A stretch of DNA of 64,000 nucleotides, from assembly GCA_963775185.1 (NCBI GenBank), contig CAVZIE010000004.1:62001-126000 (forward strand), given 5' to 3'. This DNA is from JAPSGB01 sp963775185. GTDB lineage: Bacteria; Myxococcota_A; Polyangia; Polyangiales; Polyangiaceae. Made by a program: the position numbers and the translations under genes. The notes beneath the pieces were generated by a model. The model made no database searches. It was not told where the DNA came from and was given only the letters and a program-made list of their open reading frames with translations. Position 1 is the stretch's first letter, and each line of letters begins with the position of its first letter. Below are positions 7,825-15,045 of the stretch, piece after piece.

Positions 7825-9194
7825 GCTGCACCTTGACCGAGATCGGCGAGGCCGCCGATCATGTACAGCCGCTGCTCGTCCACGTCGTCGAGCGCACCCA
7901 CCAGGATCTGCTCGCAACCGTCCAGGGTCTCCTCGAGCGGTACGCGCACGCCGCGCCGGCCGGTGAACACCTCGGACACCTTGAATGGCTGGGTCAGGAA
8001 GCGTTCGAGCCGCCGTGCGCGGCGCACGAGGTCGCGGTCCTCGCCGGAGAGCTCGTCGACGCCCAGCATGGCGATCACGTCCTCGATCTCGCGATAGCGG
8101 GCCAGCGCGCGGCGCACCTGCCCGGCGATGCGATAGTGCCGGGCTCCGACAACCTGGGGATCGAGCAGCCGCGACTCCGAAGCGAGCGGGTCGACGGCCG
8201 GGTAGAGGCCAGCGGCGGCCATCGCTCTCGACAGGATCACGCGCGCATCCAGGTGCTCCATCACGCCGGCGGCACCGGGGTCGTTCAGGTCGTCGGCAGG
8301 CACGTAGACCGCTTGCACCGACGTGATGGCGCCGAGCGTCGTGGACGCGATCCGTTCTTCGACTTCGGCGAGCTCTGTCGCGAGCGTCGGCTGGTAGCCC
8401 ACGCGCGACGGCACGCGGCCGAGGAGCGCGGAAGTCTCCATGCCTGCTTGCACGAACCGGAAGATGTTGTCGATCAGGAGCAGCACGTCGGCCGACTGGT
8501 TGTCGCGGAAGTACTCCGCCACCGTGAGCGCCGCGTGGGGCACGCGGAAGCGCGTGCCGGGCGGCGCGTCCATCTGCCCGAACACCATCGCCGTGCGGTC
8601 CATCAGTCCGGAGCGGGTGAAGTCGCGCCACAGCTCGTGTCCTTCGCGGATGCGCTCGCCGACCCCCGCGAACACCGCCACGCCGTGATAGGCCTCGGTG
8701 ACGCTGCTGATGAATTCCATCAGGAGCACGGTCTTGCCCACCCCGGCGCCGCCGAAGAGACCGGTCTTGCCTCCACGAGCGAACGGGCACAACAAGTCGA
8801 TCGCCTTCAGCCCCGTGGCGAGCGGTTTCTGCTCGGCGGTGTGGAGGTGCATCGCCGGGGGCGCCGCGTGGATCGACCGGTACTCCTCGGCCTCCACCGG
8901 CGGTCCGCCGTCGAGCGGGTGGCCCAGACAGTCGATGACGCGGCCGAGCAGCCCTGGTCCGACCGGCACCATGAGTGTCGAGCCGGTCGCATCCACGGAC
9001 ATGCCGCGGGAGAGACCGGCGCCGCCGTCCAGCGCGAGCCCGCGCACGAGCCCTGGCTCAATCTGGCTCTGCACCTCGAGCGCGCAATCCGCCGCGTCGG
9101 GAACGTGGAGTGCCTCGCGCAGACGCGGACTCGAACCCGGCGCGAAGCGCACGTCGACGACACTGCCGAAGATGGCCTCGATTACGCCCCGCAT
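7821..9194 (-). CDS. atpD: N-ATPase beta subunit
   Basis: Catalytic beta subunit, first gene of the operon. 457 residues from ATG 9194, with P-loop GGAGVGKT at residues 148-155, followed by VGERIREGHELW and LLLIDNIFRFVQAG (Walker B region), all canonical. The frame is open far upstream, but homology begins at MRGVIEAIFGSVVDVRF; a GTG four codons upstream is possible. The operon promoter must lie in 9195-9308, shared with the divergent gene, although no clear consensus is visible. Confidence 0.95.
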   Translation of the reverse strand: MRGVIEAIFGSVVDVRFAPGSSPRLREALHVPDAADCALEVQSQIEPGLVRGLALDGGAGLSRGMSVDATGSTLMVPVGPGLLGRVIDCLGHPLDGGPPVEAEEYRSIHAAPPAMHLHTAEQKPLATGLKAIDLLCPFARGGKTGLFGGAGVGKTVLLMEFISSVTEAYHGVAVFAGVGERIREGHELWRDFTRSGLMDRTAMVFGQMDAPPGTRFRVPHAALTVAEYFRDNQSADVLLLIDNIFRFVQAGMETSALLGRVPSRVGYQPTLATELAEVEERIASTTLGAITSVQAVYVPADDLNDPGAAGVMEHLDARVILSRAMAAAGLYPAVDPLASESRLLDPQVVGARHYRIAGQVRRALARYREIEDVIAMLGVDELSGEDRDLVRRARRLERFLTQPFKVSEVFTGRRGVRVPLEETLDGCEQILVGALDDVDEQRLYMIGGLADLGQGAA

Positions 9195-9308
9195 CGCTCC
9201 ACGCACGAGCAACAATCGGACCACGCAGATTCGCGGTGCATGCGTCGGGCTCGCACGCAGGAATTGCGGGAACTTCGCTGTACGACGCAGCGGAGGCTGG
9301 CACGGCGC

Positions 9309-10001
9309 ATGCTGCGCGTATTCCGCGCAGTGTCCGTTATCCTGCTCCTCGTCGTGGTCATCGTCTCGCTCGCCATCGTGCGGCTCGCCGCCGTAGCGCT
9401 CGAGCTCACGGGAGTTCCGTGGGACCGGGCGAAATTCCACGCGCTCTCGGCCTTCACGAACACGGGGTTTCCCACCCGCGAGGCGGAAGAGGTCGTCCGC
9501 CATCCGTTCCGGCGCAAGATCGTCGGGTACCTGATCGTGCTCGGCAACGCTGGACTCATCACGACGATCGCGACCTTCGCCAGCTCGCTCGTCGAGACCA
9601 ACGCCGCGTTGGCCTTGCGCAACCTCGCCATCGTCGTCAGCGGCGTCATCCTGATCGTGTGGGTGGCGCGCAAACCGGCGCTGGCGGTGCCGCTGAAGGC
9701 CGCGTCGGAGAGATGGCTGAGCCGGCGCTACGCGCTGCACGCGTCGCCGCCCTCCGAGCTCATGCACCTCCACGAAGGCTACGCGCTGGAGCGGCGGACC
9801 GTGGACGCGGGCTCGCCCGCCGCCGGGATGACGCTCGACAAGCTCCGGCACGCGCGGAGTCCGGTGCAGGTGCTGGTGATCGAACGCGGCACGGAGAGCT
9901 ATCCGCTGCCCGACGCGGACATGATGCTCCACCCCGGCGACCGGATCGTGGTGTACGCCGCCGAGGCCGATCTTCCACGCGCCTTCGGACCCGGCCCATG
10001 A
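9309..10001 (+). CDS. RCK/TrkA_C-domain membrane protein
   Basis: A 230-residue protein. The N-terminal half has two or three membrane helices with the segment FHALSAFTNTGFPT, which resembles one pore loop/filter of the Trk/Ktr potassium transporters. The C-terminal half (from about residue 160, YALERRTVDAGSPAAGMTL to IVVYA) is a TrkA_C/RCK_C ligand-binding domain. It is far too short to be a full four-repeat Trk/Ktr channel. It is divergent from atpD and overlaps the next gene. An alternative ATG lies at 9240. Involvement in K+ sensing or transport is inferred. Confidence 0.7.
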   Translation: MLRVFRAVSVILLLVVVIVSLAIVRLAAVALELTGVPWDRAKFHALSAFTNTGFPTREAEEVVRHPFRRKIVGYLIVLGNAGLITTIATFASSLVETNAALALRNLAIVVSGVILIVWVARKPALAVPLKAASERWLSRRYALHASPPSELMHLHEGYALERRTVDAGSPAAGMTLDKLRHARSPVQVLVIERGTESYPLPDADMMLHPGDRIVVYAAEADLPRAFGPGP

Positions 10002-11125
10002 AGGCATCGAGGTGGCGAAGGACGCCGGCGCGGAGGGCTTCATCCTGGGTCGAGACCCAGCGCGGCGCGTTCGGTGTGCTGATGCTCGCCGGCGTGGTCG
10101 TGATCGGCATCGGGATCAAGCTCGCGGCGCCGCTGCTGGTGCCGTGCGTCCTCGCGGTGCTCGTCACCACCGTGAGCACGCCGGTGGTGGAGTGGCTCGA
10201 GCACCGGGGCGTCCCGCGGTCGCTGGCGATCGGCATCGCGGTCATGGTCGACGCCGCCGTCCTCACCGGCCTCGGTGCGCTCGTGATCGTGTCGGCCAGC
10301 CAGCTCGCCGCCAACCTGCCCGAGTACGCCGAGCTCGCGCGGTCCGCGAGCGGCCGGGCCACGACGTGGCTCCAGCGCCTGAGCCCGACGCTGACGCTTC
10401 CAGATCTGGTCGACACCGCCGCGCTCAGTCGCGTGGTGGCGTCGACGCTCGCCAGCGCGGCCGGGTTCATCTGGAACGCCATGCTGGCCGTAATCGTCGC
10501 CGCGTTCCTGCTGTTCGAGCTGACCAAGCCCGCAGATGACGGCCGCCGGGCGGCACGGGGCTCGCCGGCGCGACGGGCCATGGCCGAGGTGAACAAGTAC
10601 GTGGCCATCAAGACCCTCACCAGCGCGACCACCGGCGTCGCCGTCGCGCTGTGGCTCTGGCTGGTCGGCGGCGATCTGCCGGTGCTCTTCGGCCTGCTGG
10701 CGTTCGTGCTGAACTACATCCCGAACATCGGCAGCATCCTGGCCGCAGCGCCGGCGATCGCGCTGGCATTCCTCGAGGGCGGCGCGAGCGCCGCGTTGCT
10801 GGTCGCCGCGGGCTACGTCGGCGTGAACGTCGTCATCGGAAACGTGGTGGAGCCGCGCATCATGGGACGTGCGCTGGGCCTGTCGCCGCTCGTCGTGCTG
10901 TTGTCGGTGATCGTGTGGGGCCTGCTGCTCGGGCCGGTCGGCGCGCTGCTCTCGGCGCTGCTCACCGTCTTCGTCAAGCTCGTGCTCTCGTCGACCAAGG
11001 ACTTGCGGCCACTGGCGCAGCACCTGGGACCGACGCCCCGCGACTCCGCCGCCGCGGGCGCGAGCGCGGATCTCGTGGAGGTCGTCGTTCCCCAAACCGA
11101 GCGGTCGGAGCGGAGCGCGAGCTGA
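9998..11125 (+). CDS. AI-2E family transporter
   Basis: Membrane protein of 375 residues of the AI-2E/PerM family (PF01594). About eight helices are visible, with a central amphipathic region. The conserved LLAFVLNYIPNIGSILAAAPA block and the C-terminal VVEPRIMGRALGLSPLVVLLSVIVWG block are diagnostic. The ATG at 9998 overlaps the TGA of the upstream gene. Family members include ion exporters and permeases; the substrate cannot be inferred. The stop is only five bases from the end of the convergent P-type ATPase gene. Confidence 0.92.
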   Translation: MKASRWRRTPARRASSWVETQRGAFGVLMLAGVVVIGIGIKLAAPLLVPCVLAVLVTTVSTPVVEWLEHRGVPRSLAIGIAVMVDAAVLTGLGALVIVSASQLAANLPEYAELARSASGRATTWLQRLSPTLTLPDLVDTAALSRVVASTLASAAGFIWNAMLAVIVAAFLLFELTKPADDGRRAARGSPARRAMAEVNKYVAIKTLTSATTGVAVALWLWLVGGDLPVLFGLLAFVLNYIPNIGSILAAAPAIALAFLEGGASAALLVAAGYVGVNVVIGNVVEPRIMGRALGLSPLVVLLSVIVWGLLLGPVGALLSALLTVFVKLVLSSTKDLRPLAQHLGPTPRDSAAAGASADLVEVVVPQTERSERSAS

Positions 11126-11129
11126 CGCG

Positions 11130-13832
11130 CTAGCGGCGACGCCACCGGCTCACCAGCTGCCCCGCCACGAGCGGCACGACGCTGGCCGCGCCCACGACGA
11201 GCCAGCCTGCCAGGCCCGGGCGCGTGGTTCCGAGCACGCGCGACGCGAGCGGCGCGTACACGGCGATCAGCAGCAACGCCGTGCACAGCGCCAGCGCGCC
11301 CCACACCCAGCGGTTGCGCGTCACTTCGTTGTCGCGGAGCCGCGTGCCCGGCGCTCGCATGTTGAATACATGCGTGAGCTGGGCGAAGCCCAGCGCGAGA
11401 AACGACACGGTCACCGCCTGCTCCTCCGGCATCCCCAGCACGCGGAGCGCGGCGCCGAGGGCGACCAGCACGACCGCCGTGACCAGCACGCCATAGCCCC
11501 AGATCAGCATCCAGTGTCGCCGCTCCAGCAGCTGCTCGGCGAACTCCGCCGGCTTGCGCTCCAGCACGTCGCGCTCGCCCTCCCCGGCCCCCAGCGCCAG
11601 CGCGGGGAACACGTCCGTGACCAGATTGAGGAACAGGATCTGCAGCGGCAGGACCGGCAGCGGCAGTCCCAGGAGCGGCGCCGCGCCCACCGCGAACAGC
11701 TCGCTCACGTTGCAGGAGAGCAGGTACACAGCGAAATTCCGGATGTTGCCGAAGATGATGCGGCCCTCGCGGATGGCGACCACCACGCTGTCCAGCTCGT
11801 CGTCCTCGAGCACCATGTCGGCGGCTTCACGCGCCACCTGTGTCCCGCGCCGACCCATGGCCACGCCGATGTCGGCCTTGTGCAGCGCGGGCGCGTCGTT
11901 CACGCCGTCGCCGACCATCGCGACGATGGAGCCCGCGCGCTGGTGGAGTTCGATGAGATCGAGCTTCTGCCGCGGACTGGTCCGGGCCAGCACGACCGCC
12001 ATGCGCACGCGCTCGCGGTCCGCCTGCGTACCGTGGAGCAGCGCGTCGATCTCGCTGCCGGCGAGCGGCGGCGGATCGCGCCCGTCGAGCCCGACCGCGC
12101 CGGCGACGCTGGCGGCGGTGGCCACCTGGTCGCCGGTCGCCATCACGACGCTCACGCCGGCCGCGTGACACGCCGCGATCGCCGCCCGGACGTTCTGCCG
12201 CGGCGGGTCGTGCATGCCCGCGAGCCCGAGCCACACCAGCCCGGAGTAGGGCGGCTCGCTCTCGTCTTCCGTCTGCTTGCCGGCGAGCGCCAGCATCCGG
12301 AGCCCGCGCGCGGCCCATTGCTCCGCGCTGGCGTCGATCCGCGCGCGGTCCGCGTCCGTCAGGCCGCGCACGCCGTCTGGCGCCGCGAGGCGGGTGCACG
12401 CCTGCATCACGGCCTCCGGCGAGCCCTTCACGGCCACGCGCACGTGCGTCCCGTCGCGGTGGAAGGTGGCCATCATGCGCGTCTCGGGATCGAACGCCTC
12501 CTCCCGAAGCTCGGGGAAGCGCCGCTCGAGCTCGCGCGCGGAGATGCCCGCCTTCGCGGCGGCGACCAGCAGCGCCACCTCGAGCGGCTCTCCAATCGCG
12601 TCCCCGGTCGCGTCGGCGCCCACGAGATGCAGCGCCGCGTTGTTGCACAGCGCGCCGGCGGTGAGCAGCTCGACGACGCGCGCGTCGGAAGCGGGGTCGA
12701 AGCGCGCGCCGCGGTCGTCCATGAACGCGCCCTCGGCCGACAGCGCGTCCCCGGTAAGCTCCACGCTGCGCGCATCCACGATCACGCGCGCGACGCTCAG
12801 CCGGTTCTCGGTCAGCGTGCCGGTCTTGTCCGTGATGATGACGCTGGTGGCGCCCAGCGTCTCCACGGCCGACAGGCGGTTGACCAGCGCGTGCTCGCGC
12901 GCCATGCGCCACATGCCCCGCGCCAGGGCGAGCGTGGCGACAATCGGCAAGCCCTCCGGCACCGTCGCGACGGCCAGCGCGATCGTGGTCTCGAAGATCA
13001 CGACCGCGTCGTGGCCCGCGAGCAACCCGGTGACGGCTACGATCACCGCGATGGCCAACATCAGCCACACCAGCCGGCGGCCAAGACGCGCGAGGCGCTC
13101 CTCGAGCGGCGTCGCCACGTCCTCTGCGGCGAGCACCAGCTCCGAGATGCGGCCGAGCTCGGTGCGCATTCCCGTCGCGACCACGACGCCCTCGGCGGAT
13201 CCGCGCGTGACCGCGGTACCCTTGAACAGCATGTTCCAGCGCTCGCCAAGGGGCGCGTCGAGGGCGATCGTCGCCACCGACTTCCCCACCGGCAGCGACT
13301 CGCCGGTCAGCGCCGATTCGTCGGCTTGCAAGCGGTTCGCTTCGATCAGCCGCACGTCGCTCGTCACCACGTCTCCGCCCTCGAACACCACGATGTCCCC
13401 GGGCACCAGCTCCGCCGCCGGCACCGCGACCAGCTCGCCGTCGCGCCGGACCCGCGCCTGGACCTGCCCGAGACGCCGCAGCGCTTCCATCGAGCGCACC
13501 GCGCGCAGCTCCATCGCGAAGCCGATGGCGGTGTTGAGCACGATCACGGCGAGGATCGCCACGGCCTCCACCAGCCGCGCGACCACGAACGACACCGCGG
13601 CGGCCGCCAGCAGCAAGAGCACGATGACGCTCCACAACTGCGCGATCAGGATCTCGAGCGCGCCGCGCGGCCGGATCTCGCGCAGCCGGTTCGAACCGAA
13701 GCGCTGGCGGCGCCGCTGCACCTCGGCGGCGTCGAGCCCGCGTGAGTCCGCGACCCCGAGCTCCTCGAGCACGTCGGCCGCCGGGTGGGCCCAGGGCGCG
13801 GCCCGCGGGGTTCCGCGCCGGGCCGACATCAT
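11130..13832 (-). CDS. Cation-transporting P-type ATPase (PEGLP, Ca2+-ATPase-like)
   Basis: A 900-residue P2-type ATPase. N-terminal cation-ATPase domain, actuator loop with DESALTGES, helix 4 with ATVPEGLPI, phosphorylation site DKTGTLT, hinge GDGVNDAPALHKADIGVAMG, and helix 6 with NLVTDVFPALALG. PEGLP and the helix-6 Asn/Asp are features of Ca2+/Mn2+-type pumps; the ion is inferred. The start ATGATG overlaps the upstream stress-protein TGA. The first nine codons (MMSARRGTP) are encoded by a copy of the palindromic repeat, so the original N-terminus may have been replaced. Confidence 0.93.
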   Translation of the reverse strand: MMSARRGTPRAAPWAHPAADVLEELGVADSRGLDAAEVQRRRQRFGSNRLREIRPRGALEILIAQLWSVIVLLLLAAAAVSFVVARLVEAVAILAVIVLNTAIGFAMELRAVRSMEALRRLGQVQARVRRDGELVAVPAAELVPGDIVVFEGGDVVTSDVRLIEANRLQADESALTGESLPVGKSVATIALDAPLGERWNMLFKGTAVTRGSAEGVVVATGMRTELGRISELVLAAEDVATPLEERLARLGRRLVWLMLAIAVIVAVTGLLAGHDAVVIFETTIALAVATVPEGLPIVATLALARGMWRMAREHALVNRLSAVETLGATSVIITDKTGTLTENRLSVARVIVDARSVELTGDALSAEGAFMDDRGARFDPASDARVVELLTAGALCNNAALHLVGADATGDAIGEPLEVALLVAAAKAGISARELERRFPELREEAFDPETRMMATFHRDGTHVRVAVKGSPEAVMQACTRLAAPDGVRGLTDADRARIDASAEQWAARGLRMLALAGKQTEDESEPPYSGLVWLGLAGMHDPPRQNVRAAIAACHAAGVSVVMATGDQVATAASVAGAVGLDGRDPPPLAGSEIDALLHGTQADRERVRMAVVLARTSPRQKLDLIELHQRAGSIVAMVGDGVNDAPALHKADIGVAMGRRGTQVAREAADMVLEDDELDSVVVAIREGRIIFGNIRNFAVYLLSCNVSELFAVGAAPLLGLPLPVLPLQILFLNLVTDVFPALALGAGEGERDVLERKPAEFAEQLLERRHWMLIWGYGVLVTAVVLVALGAALRVLGMPEEQAVTVSFLALGFAQLTHVFNMRAPGTRLRDNEVTRNRWVWGALALCTALLLIAVYAPLASRVLGTTRPGLAGWLVVGAASVVPLVAGQLVSRWRRR
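13807..13829 (-). repeat. Palindromic repeat copy forming a P-type ATPase N-terminus
   Basis: Reads GGGGTTCCGCGCCGGGCCGA plus CAT on the plus strand, i.e. a minus-oriented copy. Its ATG is the initiation region of the pump gene. Confidence 0.65.
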
Positions 13833-14698
13833 CCGGTCGGGTATGAGGAGACGGGGGCGGCGGACGTGATCAGGATCGAGCACGGCGCCTCGCGCAGGAG
13901 ACGCTCCGCGGTTCCTCCGAGCAGCCGACGGCGCGCGCCCGGGCCGGAGCGTCCCAGCACCAGGACATCGCTGCGCAGGTCGGCGGCCTGCGCGGCGAGC
14001 ACGTACTCCGCATGTCCCCAGAGCCAACGCCGCTCCGGCCTGAGCCCGTGGAGCTCCGACTCGTCGACGAACCAATCCAGCGCAGCGGCGCGACCGCGCT
14101 TGTAGGCCCGTGCACCGGCGTCGACGTCGTCGGGCGACGCGCCGAGAGCGTGCAGCGTAGCGTCGCCGATGGCGCTGGCGACAACGAGCGACGCGCCGGC
14201 GCGCTGCGCGATGCGCGCCGCCAGCGACAGCGCCTGTCGCGATCGCTCCGAGCCGTCGACGCCACACAGCACCCTCTGAACCGGCATCGCGACGCCACGA
14301 CGCACCCACACCGGCGGCCCGGCGAGGCGGGCCACTGTCTCGGCGGTCGTGCCCCGCAGGCGCTGCACGGGCGTCCTCTGCGCCGCGCCGACCACCACCA
14401 GCACGACGTCGGCGGCGTAACCGAATCCCAGGATCGCCTCGGCCGCGTGTACGCGCAGCACGGGCGCGCACTCGGCGTGCACGCCGCGCGCCTCGAGCTC
14501 GCCCGCCCATCGCTCGAGGCGGTCTGCCGCCTGGCGCTCGACCAGCCCGGAGGACACCCAGCCGCGCCAGGACGACGTCTGCGCGTGGACCAGGAGGACG
14601 TCGGCGTCGAACAGCCGGGCGACGACGCGGGCGTGCTCGATCGAGGGTTCCGCGGGCTCGGCGAGATCCGTGGCGAACAGAATAACGCTGCGCTGCAC
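13829..14698 (-). CDS. Tandem universal stress protein
   Basis: A 289-residue cytoplasmic protein with two UspA domains in tandem (about 1-140 and 145-285). The first opens VILFATDLAEPAE; the second opens RVLCGVDGSERSRQALSLAA and closes with VLGRSGPGARRRLLGGTAERLLREAPCSIL. The G-2x-G-9x-G(S/T) nucleotide-binding motif is clear only in domain 2. The start is a GTG at 14698, as no ATG precedes the homology. Its TGA overlaps the ATPase start, so the two form an operon. Usp plus cation pump is a recurrent stress-response pairing. Confidence 0.88.
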   Translation of the reverse strand: MQRSVILFATDLAEPAEPSIEHARVVARLFDADVLLVHAQTSSWRGWVSSGLVERQAADRLERWAGELEARGVHAECAPVLRVHAAEAILGFGYAADVVLVVVGAAQRTPVQRLRGTTAETVARLAGPPVWVRRGVAMPVQRVLCGVDGSERSRQALSLAARIAQRAGASLVVASAIGDATLHALGASPDDVDAGARAYKRGRAAALDWFVDESELHGLRPERRWLWGHAEYVLAAQAADLRSDVLVLGRSGPGARRRLLGGTAERLLREAPCSILITSAAPVSSYPTG

Positions 14699-14741
14699 GA
14701 TCGCAGTGGGAGCAGGATCCGCGCCGTCGGCGCGGGCGACG

Positions 14742-15029
14742 TCACGCGGCGACGTAGCCCCCACCCACGCAGTTCCTGCGCTCCAATTTCCGCGCGCAAG
14801 ACGGGCACACGGCTCGCGCCTTGCTCGAGAACCCCACGACGATCCGTCGCGCCGGGACGCCGCAATCGATGAACGCCTCGCTGTGCGAAGCGGATGCGCG
14901 CCTGACGCGGAAGCGCGCACCCGTTGCGACGTCGCGCGCGAGCAGAGCGCGCGGCTGGCGATGTCGGAAGGGCACGAGGGTTCTACCGAGCTGGGCGTCG
15001 CCGTGTGCCACACGCCGGGTTCGGTGCAT
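14742..15029 (-). other. Short Cys-rich remnant
   Basis: An open minus-strand stretch of 95 codons fills the gap between the stress-protein gene and the next ATPase. Its C-terminus has FIDCGVPARRI and VCPSCARKLERRNC. This loosely resembles the zinc-binding N-terminal domain of IS91-type transposases, but the Cys spacing is not convincing. Possibly a transposase remnant or a small zinc-ribbon protein; function not assigned. Confidence 0.3.
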
Positions 15030-15045
15030 CGGTGCGGTCTAGTTC

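Noticed and set aside
11126..11129. Terminator between the convergent AI-2E and ATPase genes
   Set aside because: Only four bases separate the stops and no hairpin with a T-run is visible.
14742..15029. IS91-family transposase zinc-binding domain
   Set aside because: Cys spacing does not match the family well and no catalytic part follows; kept only as an unassigned remnant.
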